A stretch of DNA of 64,000 nucleotides from Burkholderiaceae bacterium. GTDB taxonomy: Bacteria; Pseudomonadota; Gammaproteobacteria; Burkholderiales; Burkholderiaceae_C. The stretch lies in the NCBI GenBank assembly GCA_023150375.1, contig JAKLLA010000004.1:1-64000 (forward strand), given 5' to 3'. Numbering within the stretch: the stretch's first letter is position 1; each line of letters opens with the position of its first letter. Under the pieces are notes generated by a model, which was not told the DNA's origin, ran no database searches, and saw only the letters and a program-made list of their open reading frames with translations. A program made the position numbers and the translations under genes. This document shows, in pieces, positions 11,465 through 19,760 of the stretch.

Positions 11465-12031
11465 TCAGGCGCGCTTGGTGCTCTTCTTCACGGCTTCGGC
11501 GGCGGCCTGGGCGGTGCTCTCGGCGCTGGCGGTCAGGGTCTTGAAGTTGGCTTCGGCCACGCTGGCCGCCTGCTTGGCAGCCTTCTGCACGCTGTCGAAG
11601 GCGCTGGTGGCGTTGGCCATCGCGGTCTTGACGGCGGCCACGGCGCTTTCGCTGCCGGCCGGGGCGTTCTTGGCGGCGGCCTCGACCATCGCCTGGAACT
11701 GGGCCTGGGCCTGGGCGACCTGCGCCTCGGCGAACTTGGTGACTTCGGCCTGGGTGGCCGCGGCGATGTCGGCCACCTGCTTGCCGTAGGCCACGGCCTT
11801 CTCCTGCGCCGGTTGCAGCAGCTCGGCCTGCAGCTTCATCAGCTCCTGCGGGTCCTTGGCGGACAGGGCGGCCTTGGTCTTCTCGGCGGCGTCGTCCAGC
11901 GTGCTGCGGGCGGCGGCCATGTTCAGCTCGACCAGCTGCTCGATGCCCTTGAAGGCCTGCTGGGCGAAGCCCACCAGCGCGTCGAGGTTGGCCTTGTTGG
12001 CGGCGGCGATCTGCTCGGGGGTGATGGTCAT
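11465..12031 (-). CDS. phaP: Phasin (PHB granule-coating protein)
   Basis: The 188-residue protein starts at MTITPEQIAAANKAN with AGGAG 6 bases ahead. It is a typical phasin_2: EQIAAANKANLDALVGFAQQAFKGIEQLVELNMAAARSTLDDA followed by Ala/Gln/Lys-rich amphipathic helices. Phasins coat polyhydroxybutyrate granules and control their number and size. The frame stays open about 130 bases further upstream, but that would read through the operator region and lacks phasin sequence, so the shorter start is used. The gene is monocistronic, with PhaR-type operators upstream and a clear terminator. Confidence 0.93.
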   Translation of the reverse strand: MTITPEQIAAANKANLDALVGFAQQAFKGIEQLVELNMAAARSTLDDAAEKTKAALSAKDPQELMKLQAELLQPAQEKAVAYGKQVADIAAATQAEVTKFAEAQVAQAQAQFQAMVEAAAKNAPAGSESAVAAVKTAMANATSAFDSVQKAAKQAASVAEANFKTLTASAESTAQAAAEAVKKSTKRA

Positions 12032-12087
12032 GACGAACTCCTGCGGGGGCCTCGCGGCCGGATGGGGGGAGCCCTTTCGGGCAACTT

Positions 12088-12163
12088 TTGCTGCACTGCA
12101 GCATGGAATGGAGTATTGGGGAAGGTGGGCGGCTTTGCAAGATGATTTGCTGCAGTGCAGCAA
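12088..12163 (-). promoter_or_regulatory. Phasin promoter flanked by two PhaR-type operators
   Basis: Two near-identical palindromes lie upstream of the phasin: 12088-12104 (TTGCTGCACTGCAGCAT) and 12147-12163 (TTGCTGCAGTGCAGCAA, a perfect 8-1-8 palindrome). Both contain CTGCN3GCAG, the pattern reported for the PHB-responsive repressor PhaR. Between them, on the minus strand, is a possible sigma-70 promoter: TTGCAA (12140-12135), a 17-bp spacer and AATACT (12117-12112). Repressor bound to both sites would bracket the promoter. The phaR gene is not in the window. Confidence 0.8.
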
Positions 12164-12322
12164 TCTTTAGGGACAACACTCTAGACGCGGCCGACCGCGC
12201 CTGTCGCTGCCGCTGGAGTCGACCGGTGCGCACACTCGGACACAATCCGTGGCCGACAAGGCCGTGTCGCCGCGCCACCCGGGCGTGGCCGGCCGACCCC
12301 CGCGGGGGATGGAGGGCGCGCG

Positions 12323-13654
12323 ATGCAATCTTGGGAGCAGGTGCAGGCCTGGCTGGCCCAGGCCCTGGCGGCCGGGGAGGGTGGGCTGCCCGGGCGGGTG
12401 CTGGCGGTGCTGGGCATCGTGCTGGCGGCCTGGCTGGCCGGCCGGCTGCTGCGCGCGGCGGTGCTGCGGCTGGCGGCGGCGCGACGCCTGGACGAGCGGC
12501 TGCAGAACCCCGGCTTCGGGGCGCTGCTGGCGCAGATCGCGCAGGGACTGGTCTGGCTGTTCGCGCTGCCGGCGCTGCTGGACGCGCTGAACCTGCAGGG
12601 GCTGCTGGCGCCGGTGAACGCGATGATGTCGCGCCTGCTCGGCTTCGTGCCCAACCTGATGGGCGCAGCGGTGGCCTTCGGGGTGGGCTTCCTGATCGCG
12701 CAGGTGCTGCGGCAGCTGGTGTCCGGCCTGGCGCTGGCGGCTGGCTCCGAGAAGCTGGCCCAGCGCATCGGCCTGAGCCCGGCGCTGGGCGAGCGCACCC
12801 TGGCCGGCCTGCTGGGTTCGCTGGTGTTCGCTCTGGTGCTGCTGCCCACCCTGGCCGCGGCGCTGCAGAGCCTGGGCATCGAGGCGGTGGCGCAGCCGGT
12901 CAGCCAGCTGCTCGAGCAGGTGATCGGGCTGATCCCGCGGCTGGTTTCGGCCGCGGTCATCGTGGTGCTGGCGGTGATCCTCGGGCGGGTGCTGGCCGGG
13001 GTGGTGGCGGCGCTGTGCGTGGGGCTGGGGCTGAATCGCCTGCCCGCGCGCATCGGCCTGGGCGAGCGCTGGCGGCTGGCCGGGCGCGACCCGGCCGAGT
13101 GGGTGGGCACGGTGGTGATGGCCACGGTGGTCTTCGTCGGCGTCACGCAGGCCAGCGAGGTGCTGGGCTTCGCGATCCTGACCCGCGCGGTGGCCACGCT
13201 CGGCCTGGTGCTGGCCAACCTGCTGGTGGGCGCGCTGGTGCTGGCCGTGGGGGGCTGGCTGGCGGTGCTGGCTGCGCGCGCGGTGCAGGCCCGCGGCGGG
13301 CGCCATGCGGCCTGGGTGGCGCAGGCCGTGCGTGCGGCGCTGCTGTTCTTTGCCGCGGCGCTGGCGCTGCAGCAGGCCGGCCTGCCGGCGGGCATCGTGA
13401 TGCTGGCCTTCGGTGCGGTGGTGGGCTCGATCGCCCTCGGCCTGGCGCTGGGCGTGGCGCTGGCGCTGGGCCTGGGGGGGCGGGCGGTGGCGCAACGGCT
13501 GCTGGAGCGGGCCTTGGCGCCGGCGGCCGAGGCCGCCGCGGGGACACCGCCGCAGACACCGCCGCAGACACCGCCGCAGACGCCCCCGCAGACGCCCCCG
13601 CAGACGCCCCCGCAGACGCCGCCGGGACCACCCTCGCCAGGTGGACGGTCATGA
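12323..13654 (+). CDS. Conserved-TM-helix membrane protein (CmpX/mechanosensitive channel-like)
   Basis: The 443-residue protein has GGAGG 8 bases before the ATG. It is almost entirely hydrophobic, with repeated pairs of helices. FVPNLMGAAVAFGVGFLIAQ and LIPRLVSAAVIVVLAVILGR are two copies of the conserved TM-helix repeat (PF05552) found in MscS-related and CmpX proteins. No clear cytoplasmic MscS beta-domain is seen, so channel activity is inference. The C-terminus is a (PPQT)n tail made by a 12-bp tandem repeat. It is followed within 40 bases by a histidine kinase gene and could be cotranscribed with it. Confidence 0.75.
   Translation: MQSWEQVQAWLAQALAAGEGGLPGRVLAVLGIVLAAWLAGRLLRAAVLRLAAARRLDERLQNPGFGALLAQIAQGLVWLFALPALLDALNLQGLLAPVNAMMSRLLGFVPNLMGAAVAFGVGFLIAQVLRQLVSGLALAAGSEKLAQRIGLSPALGERTLAGLLGSLVFALVLLPTLAAALQSLGIEAVAQPVSQLLEQVIGLIPRLVSAAVIVVLAVILGRVLAGVVAALCVGLGLNRLPARIGLGERWRLAGRDPAEWVGTVVMATVVFVGVTQASEVLGFAILTRAVATLGLVLANLLVGALVLAVGGWLAVLAARAVQARGGRHAAWVAQAVRAALLFFAAALALQQAGLPAGIVMLAFGAVVGSIALGLALGVALALGLGGRAVAQRLLERALAPAAEAAAGTPPQTPPQTPPQTPPQTPPQTPPQTPPGPPSPGGRS
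13544..13615 (+). repeat. 12-bp tandem repeat encoding a PPQT tail
   Basis: Six 12-bp units follow one another: three of ACACCGCCGCAG and three of ACGCCCCCGCAG. They encode Pro-Pro-Gln-Thr repeats at the C-terminus of the membrane protein. The two homogeneous blocks suggest stepwise expansion. Confidence 0.9.
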
Positions 13655-13694
13655 GCCGGTCCGCAGCGTCCGGTCCCGATCGGGAGGGCGGCCG

Positions 13695-15413
13695 GTGAAC
13701 GCGCTGCGTCGGCGCTGGCAGGCCCTGCCGCTGCTGCCGCGCTTCCTGGTCGCCGGGGTCGTGGCGCTGCTGGCCGCGGGCGGCCTGCTGGAGGCGCTGG
13801 CCCCGGCGGGTCTGTCGCCCGGGGCCGTGCTGGCGCTGGGGGGCGGCGCGCTGCTGGCCCTGGGCGCCTGGCAGCTGCGGGGCCTGGTGCGTTCGCTGGA
13901 AGCGCTGGCGCGCGAGGCCGACACGCTGCGCCGCGACGACGCGCCGCCCGAGGCCCACTTCGGCCTCCCGGAGGGGCCGGCCGAGCTGCGCCGCCTCGGC
14001 CAGGCGCTGCGGCGCACGGTGGACGCCTTCCGGCAGCGCCAGCAGCAGCTGCTGGCGCGCAACCTGGCGCTGGGCGCGCAGCTCGAGACGCGCACGCACG
14101 AGCTGTCGACGCTGCAGGACCTCTCGGTCGGGCTGGCCAGCCACGCCGAGCTGCCCGAGCTGGTCGACGACACCCTCGGCGCGCTGGCGCAGACGCTGGC
14201 CTTCTCCAGCGCCTCGGTCTGGGCCCGCGAGGGCCTGGCGCCGCGCGCGCCGGTGGTGCTGCTGGGCTGGCGTGCCAGCGAGGCCGCCGCGCCGCTCGCC
14301 GGCGACGACCCCACCGGCATGCGCCTGCCGCGCAGCCACCTGCAGCGCTACGAGCAGATCGAGCGCGACGGCCGCCCGGTGGTGGAGAACCGGGCGCGCC
14401 AGAGCCTGCTGTCCTGGCTGTGGTCCTTCGTCACCGACGACAGCCGCAGCGCCGCGCTCTACCGCGCCACGCGGGCCTGGATGGCCGTGCCGCTGAAGTT
14501 CCGCGACGAGGTGCTCGGCGTGCTGCGCGTGGACCACCAGGAGGACGACTACTTCAGCCCCGAGCGCGAGCGCCTGCTGACCGCGGTGGGCAGCCAGGCC
14601 GCCCTGGCGATGCGCTACACCCAGCTGCATGCGCAGGAGCGCGAGCTGGCCGTGATGGCCGAGCGCAACCGGCTGGCGCGCGACCTGCACGACGCGGTGT
14701 CGCAGACCCTGTTCGCCGCCAACCTGGTGGCCGCCGGGCTGCTGCGCCGCCTCGAGCGTGCGGCACCCGACAGCGTGGAGGCGGCGCTGCGTCGCGAGAT
14801 CGAGACCCTCGAGCGCCTCGAGCGCGGCGCGCTGGCCGAGATGCGCCTGCTGATGTTCGAGCTGCGCCCCGACGCGATGGAGCGCGCCGCGCTGGCCGAC
14901 CTGCTGCAGCACGGCATCGAGGCGGCGCGCTGCCGCGGCGAGCTGAACCTGCAGGCCCACCTGGACCGGCACGACGGCCTGCCCGCCGCCGTGCGCCTGC
15001 AGGTCTACCGCATCGCCCAGGAGGCGCTGACCAACCTGCTGCGCCACAGCCAGGCGCGCGAGGCGGTGGTGGAGTGGCGCGTCAAGGCTCCCGGCGTGGC
15101 CACGCTGCGGGTGGCCGACGACGGCGTCGGCTTCGACCCCCAGGCGCTGCCGCCCGGCCACTTCGGCGTCGAGGGCATGCGCAGCCGGGCCGCCGAGATC
15201 GGCGCGCGGCTGACGCTGGTCAGCGCCCCCGGCGAAGGCAGCGAGCTGCGCCTCGAGCTGGGGGCCGGGCCGGTGCCGGCCGCCGCCGACACCGCCACCG
15301 ACACGGCTGCCGACACCGTGCTGCCGACGCCGGCGGCGCCGCCCGAAGCCGGACGACCCTCCGGCCCCCCCGACCTGTCCGGCCTGCCGCCCTGGGCCGG
15401 GGCGCCCGGATGA
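13695..15413 (+). CDS. GAF-domain sensor histidine kinase (NarX/HisKA_3 type)
   Basis: The 572-residue protein starts at GTG 13695, preceded by a GGGAGG element; no ATG fits in frame. Two N-terminal membrane helices (about residues 15-61) are followed by a HAMP-like linker, a GAF domain (about 150-305), a HisKA_3 dimerisation helix with phospho-acceptor His332 (LARDLHDAVSQTLF), and an HATPase domain with the N-box QEALTNLLRHSQA, DDGVGFDP and GEGSELRL. It should sense an intracellular or membrane signal and phosphorylate the regulator encoded 52 bases downstream. The signal is unknown. Confidence 0.9.
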   Translation: MNALRRRWQALPLLPRFLVAGVVALLAAGGLLEALAPAGLSPGAVLALGGGALLALGAWQLRGLVRSLEALAREADTLRRDDAPPEAHFGLPEGPAELRRLGQALRRTVDAFRQRQQQLLARNLALGAQLETRTHELSTLQDLSVGLASHAELPELVDDTLGALAQTLAFSSASVWAREGLAPRAPVVLLGWRASEAAAPLAGDDPTGMRLPRSHLQRYEQIERDGRPVVENRARQSLLSWLWSFVTDDSRSAALYRATRAWMAVPLKFRDEVLGVLRVDHQEDDYFSPERERLLTAVGSQAALAMRYTQLHAQERELAVMAERNRLARDLHDAVSQTLFAANLVAAGLLRRLERAAPDSVEAALRREIETLERLERGALAEMRLLMFELRPDAMERAALADLLQHGIEAARCRGELNLQAHLDRHDGLPAAVRLQVYRIAQEALTNLLRHSQAREAVVEWRVKAPGVATLRVADDGVGFDPQALPPGHFGVEGMRSRAAEIGARLTLVSAPGEGSELRLELGAGPVPAAADTATDTAADTVLPTPAAPPEAGRPSGPPDLSGLPPWAGAPG

Positions 15414-15465
15414 GGCGGCCCGCCGCGGCCGGCCGGGCGATGTCCCTGCGATGGAGAAGCTGCCG

Positions 15466-16107
15466 ATGACTGCCGAGACGATCCGTGTCTTCGTGGCCGA
15501 CGATCACCCGATGATCCGCGCCGGTCTGCGCGCGATGATCGCCTGCGAGGAGGGTCTGGCCTGCGTCGGCGAGGCCGCCCAGGGCGAGGAGGCCCTGGCG
15601 CGCATTCCCGCCTGCGCCCCCGACGTGGTGCTGATGGACCTGATGATGCCGCGCCTGGACGGCATCGAAGTGATCGCCCGCCTGCGCGCGACGCTGCCGG
15701 CCACCCGCTTCGTGATCCTCACCAGCCTGCTCGATGCCGCCGAGGTGCGCCGCGCCATCGATGCCGGGGCGAGCGGCTACCTGATGAAGACGGCCTCGGC
15801 GCAGGAGCTGGTCAACGTGATCCGGGCGGTGCACGGCGGGCGCCGCGTGCTGGACGCCCAGGCCACCGACGCCCTGGTCGGTGCCCAGCAGCAGCGTTCG
15901 CCCGGCGCCGACCTGACCCAGCGCGAGCGCGAGCTGCTGGCGCTGATGGCCGACGGGCTGAACAACCAGGAGATCGCCGCACGCCTGGCCATCGCGGTGC
16001 CGACCGTGAAGTTCCACATCACCAACATCCTGTCCAAGCTGCAGGTCGACAACCGCACCGAGGCGGTGATCCTGGCGCTGCGCCACCGCCTGGTGCCCAC
16101 GCGCTGA
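15466..16107 (+). CDS. NarL/LuxR-family response regulator
   Basis: The 213-residue protein has a receiver domain (FVADDHPMIRAGL; phospho-acceptor Asp58 in VVLMDLMMP; Lys in GYLMKTAS) and a C-terminal LuxR-type helix-turn-helix (LTQRERELLALMADGLNNQEIAARLAIAVPTVKFHITNILSKL). ATG 15466 is chosen over the in-frame ATG 15451 because GGAGAAG lies 6 bases ahead of it. It pairs with the preceding HisKA_3 kinase. Target genes are unknown. Confidence 0.92.
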   Translation: MTAETIRVFVADDHPMIRAGLRAMIACEEGLACVGEAAQGEEALARIPACAPDVVLMDLMMPRLDGIEVIARLRATLPATRFVILTSLLDAAEVRRAIDAGASGYLMKTASAQELVNVIRAVHGGRRVLDAQATDALVGAQQQRSPGADLTQRERELLALMADGLNNQEIAARLAIAVPTVKFHITNILSKLQVDNRTEAVILALRHRLVPTR

Positions 16108-16121
16108 GGCGGGCACCCAGG

Positions 16122-16190
16122 CCGGCACGCACCGGCCCGGCCGACCTATCCCCAGGTCGGGGTCGGGCCCCGACCGGCGGGGCGTGCCGG
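16122..16190. other. Nested inverted repeats after the response regulator
   Basis: Outer arms CCGGCACGC (16122-16130) and GCGTGCCGG (16182-16190) enclose CCGACCT/AGGTCGG (16141-16147/16154-16160) and GGTCGGG/CCCGACC (16161-16167/16169-16175). There is no T tract, so this is not a standard terminator. It may still end or stabilise the two-component transcript. Confidence 0.5.
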
Positions 16191-16268
16191 TGCGCGGGGC
16201 GCGACCTACCCTCCTGGCATCCCTTCCGGGTGGCGGGTGCCGCCCGGGGGCGAATCAGGAGCTCCACG

Positions 16269-16493
16269 ATGCGCCACCTGCCTCTTCACGCCGCCCTGCT
16301 CGCCGGCCTGCTGGCCGGCGCGAGCCTGCCGATCCGTGCCCAGGCCCTCGACGACAGCCTGCGTTCGAGCACCGTCGCGGGGCCGTCCGACCACGCGCGG
16401 GCCCCCGTCCCGACCGGGGCCGTGCGGGTCGACCCGCGCTGCCCGGCCGTGCAGCCGGCCCTGCCGCTGCGCCGGCCGGAGGGCGGCGCATGA
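16269..16493 (+). CDS. Small exported protein of unknown function
   Basis: This 74-residue protein has AGGAG 8 bases before its ATG. It begins with a good signal peptide (MRHLPLHAALLAGLLAGASLPIRAQA), and the mature part is only about 50 residues, rich in Pro, Arg and Ser. I recognise no family. Its stop overlaps the ATG of the next gene (ATGA), which argues that both are real and translationally coupled. Confidence 0.55.
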   Translation: MRHLPLHAALLAGLLAGASLPIRAQALDDSLRSSTVAGPSDHARAPVPTGAVRVDPRCPAVQPALPLRRPEGGA

Positions 16494-16822
16494 TCCGACA
16501 GACGCTTTCCGACCGGCTGCGCTGGTGGGCCACCCTGCTGGAGGGCCGCAGCATCGCCGACCGCCAGCACGGCTGGAGCGGCCTGTGGCTGAGCAGCGAG
16601 GATGCCGGTGTGCTGGTGCGCCTGCTGCGCGAGGCCGCCGCCCAGGGCAGCCTGCCGCTCGAGATCGGCCGCAGCGAGCCTGCCCCGCATGGCCGGGCGG
16701 GCCGCCCGGGCGACGACGACGACTGGCCCGACACCCAGCCCTTCGGCCTGGACGACGGCGAGGCGCCTCAGCGGCCGAGGCCGGCCGCGCCGCCCGCCTC
16801 GAGGCGGCTGAGCTGGTCCTGA
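16490..16822 (+). CDS. Hypothetical protein, coupled to the small exported protein
   Basis: This 110-residue protein starts in an ATGA overlap with the preceding gene. The N-terminal half (MIRQTLSDRLRWWATLLEG...GLWLSSEDAGVLVRLLREA) looks like a short helical domain. The rest is acidic then Pro/Ala/Arg-rich and probably disordered (GDDDDWPDTQPFG). No signal peptide or membrane helix is apparent. No family is recognised. Confidence 0.5.
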   Translation: MIRQTLSDRLRWWATLLEGRSIADRQHGWSGLWLSSEDAGVLVRLLREAAAQGSLPLEIGRSEPAPHGRAGRPGDDDDWPDTQPFGLDDGEAPQRPRPAAPPASRRLSWS

Positions 16823-16944
16823 TGGCCGGCGTCGGCGCGAACGGGACGGGCGCAGGCCGGGGCGGATCCCCGCTGGGCCGGCGCGGCGCGCTCGGCCAGA
16901 ATGGGCGCCGCGGCGCCAGCCCCCGGCGCCGGCGGAGCCCTGTC

Positions 16945-17370
16945 ATGCCCACTGTGTTCGAGCGCCTGCTGTCCGGCGAGCTGCCCTGTGCGAAGGTCTA
17001 CGAGGACGCGCATGTCTTCGCCTTCATGGATGCCGGCCAGGTCAACGACGGCCACGTCATCGTCGCCACCCGCCGCCCCTGCGAGACGCTGCTGGACTGC
17101 AGCGAGGAGGAGGCGGCCGCGCTGATGCGGGCGGCCCGGCGCATCGCGCAGGCCCTGCAGGCCGAGTTCGCCCCCGAGGGCTTCACCGTGCTGCAGGCCA
17201 ACCGCGCGGCGGGCTGGCAGACCGTGCCGCACCTGCACCTGCATGTGCTGCCGCGCTGGTCCGGCGACGGCGTGGAACTCGGCTGGCCGCGCAAGGAACC
17301 CGGCCCGGAGCGCCTGCGCGAGCTGGCCGCGCGCATCGTGCCGCGGCTGTGCGAGGACGGCGCCGCCTGA
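16945..17370 (+). CDS. HIT-family nucleotide hydrolase
   Basis: The 141-residue protein carries the histidine-triad motif HLHLHVLPRW near residues 96-105, and upstream the family segment CAKVYEDAHVFAFMDAGQVNDGHVIVATRR. HIT proteins hydrolyse or transfer nucleotidyl groups from substrates such as AMP-lysine or ApnA, using the central His. Length is normal for HinT/Fhit-like bacterial proteins. It is convergent with the DUF481 gene. Confidence 0.92.
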   Translation: MPTVFERLLSGELPCAKVYEDAHVFAFMDAGQVNDGHVIVATRRPCETLLDCSEEEAAALMRAARRIAQALQAEFAPEGFTVLQANRAAGWQTVPHLHLHVLPRWSGDGVELGWPRKEPGPERLRELAARIVPRLCEDGAA

Positions 17371-17372
17371 AC

Positions 17373-17411
17373 GCGCCGACTCAGCGCGCCGACTGAGCGC
17401 GCCGACTGAGC
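17373..17411. repeat. 13-bp tandem triplicate between convergent genes
   Basis: GCGCCGACTGAGC is repeated three times with one mismatch, immediately after the HIT stop. Confidence 0.85.
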
Positions 17412-17440
17412 GCGGCGCCCGAGGGGGCCGCACCGGGCGG

Positions 17441-17457
17441 GCCGCCCCCGGGGCGGC
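17441..17457. terminator. Possible bidirectional hairpin between HIT and DUF481 genes
   Basis: GCCGCCCC and GGGGCGGC flank one central C. The genes converge here. There is no T tract and the loop is too tight for an ideal terminator, so support is weak. Confidence 0.3.
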
Positions 17458-17464
17458 AGCCGCG

Positions 17465-18250
17465 TCAGAACTTCATCGTCACGCCGGTGGTCAGCAGGCT
17501 GTCGGTGGACTTCACGCCGAGGCCGGGATCGGAGTTGTAGGCCACGCCGAGGCCGACGTTCAGGCTCAGCGCCTGGGTCATCGCCACCGCCAGGCCGACA
17601 TCGAGGTTGGCGCGGAACTCGCCGCGGTCCTTCAGGTTGGGCAGCACGACCAGGCGCTGCTTCAGCGTGGTGCTGGGCGACAGCGCGTGGTGGTACTCCT
17701 CGCCCAGCAGCAGCGCGGCATAGCTGTAGCGCGTGCGCGGCGTAGCGTCGTCACCCAGCACGGTGGCCTCGGCATAGCGGTCCGAGGTGTAGGCCAGGCC
17801 GCCGAAGACGTTCAGCGACGCGGCGGGAATCTTCAGCAGGTGGTAGCCCGCGCCGACGCTGGCCAGGCCGCGCAGCTTCAGGTTGGCCAGGCGGTTGCGC
17901 TCCAGGTCCAGGCCGGCGAAGCCGAACACCATCGGGCCGAAGTTCAGGTCGTAGCGCCCGCCCGCGCGCAGCTGGTCGGCGGTGGTTTCGGTGTCGCCGC
18001 TGTCGGCGTTCTCGGCGCTGCTGCGCAGCACGCGGCCGTACAGGGTGAACTTGTCGGCCTGGGTTTCGCGCAGTGCGTCGGCGTTCAGCGACAGGCTGGC
18101 CGCGCTGTGGTTGCCGCCGGCGAAGCTGGCGCCCAGGCCGAGCGAGCCGCGCAGCACGCCGTCGGGCTGGCTGGCCACCTGCTGGGCCAGCGCGGCGCCG
18201 GACAGCGCGAGCGCGCCGGCGGCCAGGATCAGGGAGGGGATGGGACGCAT
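17465..18250 (-). CDS. DUF481 (YdiY-like) outer-membrane beta-barrel
   Basis: The 261-residue protein has a signal peptide (MRPIPSLILAAGALALSGAALAQ) and a series of amphipathic strands ending in TTGVTMKF, with a C-terminal Phe as in outer-membrane proteins. The pattern LRGSLGLGASFAGGNHSAASLSLNAD and LLLGEEYHHALSPSTTLKQRL matches the salt-induced DUF481 family. It probably forms a barrel in the outer membrane; function is unknown. Confidence 0.85.
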   Translation of the reverse strand: MRPIPSLILAAGALALSGAALAQQVASQPDGVLRGSLGLGASFAGGNHSAASLSLNADALRETQADKFTLYGRVLRSSAENADSGDTETTADQLRAGGRYDLNFGPMVFGFAGLDLERNRLANLKLRGLASVGAGYHLLKIPAASLNVFGGLAYTSDRYAEATVLGDDATPRTRYSYAALLLGEEYHHALSPSTTLKQRLVVLPNLKDRGEFRANLDVGLAVAMTQALSLNVGLGVAYNSDPGLGVKSTDSLLTTGVTMKF

Positions 18251-18505
18251 GGGCAGGCTCCTTCGTGGTTGAAATCAGGCACGGGCCGCCACCCCGGCGG
18301 CCGTTCCCTGTCATTCTGGAATGTGACGGATCTCACGCACCCCGACTGCGGTCGAGGTTCGGCACAGGTCCCGGGGTGGGGCGGCGCCGGCGGCGGCGGT
18401 TCCAACCCGGTTTCATCCTGCGCGGGCGCAGGGTGACCGGCCGGCCCTGGCGTGTACGATGGACCGGGCAGTGCCGGCCCGGTCGGCCGGCCAGGAGTCC
18501 TGACC

Positions 18506-19723
18506 GTGAACCCTCGCAAGATCCTCGTCGCCCAGGGTGGCGGCCCCACCGCCGTGATCAACCAGTCGATGGTCGGCGTCGTGCTCGAAGCGCGCCGCCA
18601 CCGCGGTGTCGAATTCGTCTACGGTGCCCGCCACGGCGTGCGCGGCATCGTCAACGAGGATCTGGTCGACCTGACGCAGGAGACCAGCCACAACCTGGAG
18701 CTGGTCGGCGCCACGCCGGCCGCGGCGCTGGGCTCGACGCGCGACAAGCCCGACCTGGCCTACTGCCAGGAGATCTTCAAGGTGCTGCAGGCCCACGAGA
18801 TCGGGCAGTTCTACTACATCGGCGGCAACGATTCGTCGGACACCACCCGCATCGTCAGCGAGCAGGCGCAGGCCGCCGGCTACCCGCTGCGCTGCATCCA
18901 CATCCCGAAGACGATCGACAACGATCTGGTCGGCAACGACCACACCCCCGGTTTCCCCAGCGCGGCGCGCTTCGTCGCGCAGGCCTTCGCCGGCGCCAAC
19001 CTGGACAACGCGGCGCTGCCGGGCGTCTACGTCGGCGTGGTGATGGGGCGGCACGCCGGCTTCCTGACCGCCGCGTCGGCGCTGGGCAAGAAGTTCGCCG
19101 ACGACGGCCCGCACCTGATCTACCTGCCCGAGCGGGTGTTTCAGATCGACAAGTTCCTGGCCGACGTGAAGGCCACCTACGATCGGCTGGGACGCTGCGT
19201 GATCGCGGTCAGCGAAGGCATCCACGATGCCCAGGGTGCGCCGATCATCGCCACGCTGGCCAAGGACCTGGAGCATGACGCGCACGGCAATGTGCAGCTC
19301 TCGGGCAGCGGTGCGCTGGCCGATCTGCTCTGCGAGGAGATCAAGGCCAGGCTGAAGATCAAGCGGGTGCGCGGGGACACCTTCGGCTACCTGCAGCGCA
19401 GCTTCATCGGCTGCGTGTCGGACGTGGACCAGCGCGAGGCCCGCGAGGTGGGCGAGAAGGCGGTGCAGTACGCGATGTGGGGCGGGCGCGATGGTTCGGT
19501 GGCGATCCAGCGCACCGGCACCTACAGCGTCGACTACGACCTGCTGCCGCTGGAGGCGGTGGCCGGCAAGACGCGCACGATGGAAGACCACTTCATCAGT
19601 GCCTGCGGCACCGATGTGACGGACGCCTTCCGCCTCTACCTGCGCCCGTTGCTGGGCTCGGGCATGCCCGATGCCTTCCGGCTGCGGCCCAACCCGGTGC
19701 CGAAGGTGCTGAACCGGGGTTGA
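18506..19723 (+). CDS. pfp: Pyrophosphate-dependent 6-phosphofructokinase
   Basis: The 405-residue enzyme starts at GTG 18506 with AGGAG 8 bases ahead; extension upstream lacks family sequence. The nucleotide/PPi loop is AQGGGPTAVINQS. GGNDSS has Asp where ATP enzymes have Gly, and PKTIDND has Lys where ATP enzymes have Gly; both changes mark PPi-dependent PFKs. Further motifs are GVVMGRHAGFL and PERVF. It reversibly phosphorylates fructose 6-phosphate with PPi, serving glycolysis and gluconeogenesis in bacteria that often lack ATP-PFK. Confidence 0.95.
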   Translation: MNPRKILVAQGGGPTAVINQSMVGVVLEARRHRGVEFVYGARHGVRGIVNEDLVDLTQETSHNLELVGATPAAALGSTRDKPDLAYCQEIFKVLQAHEIGQFYYIGGNDSSDTTRIVSEQAQAAGYPLRCIHIPKTIDNDLVGNDHTPGFPSAARFVAQAFAGANLDNAALPGVYVGVVMGRHAGFLTAASALGKKFADDGPHLIYLPERVFQIDKFLADVKATYDRLGRCVIAVSEGIHDAQGAPIIATLAKDLEHDAHGNVQLSGSGALADLLCEEIKARLKIKRVRGDTFGYLQRSFIGCVSDVDQREAREVGEKAVQYAMWGGRDGSVAIQRTGTYSVDYDLLPLEAVAGKTRTMEDHFISACGTDVTDAFRLYLRPLLGSGMPDAFRLRPNPVPKVLNRG

Positions 19724-19760
19724 GCCGGGGTCGAACCGGCGTCGAACCGGGAAGCCGCGC

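Noticed and set aside
12032-12163. N-terminal extension of the phasin
   Set aside because: It would translate through the promoter and operators and has no phasin-like sequence; a good Shine-Dalgarno exists at 12031.
13413-13694. N-terminal extension of the GAF histidine kinase
   Set aside because: It overlaps the channel-like gene in another frame and is Arg/Pro/Trp-rich noise; GTG 13695 has a ribosome-binding site.
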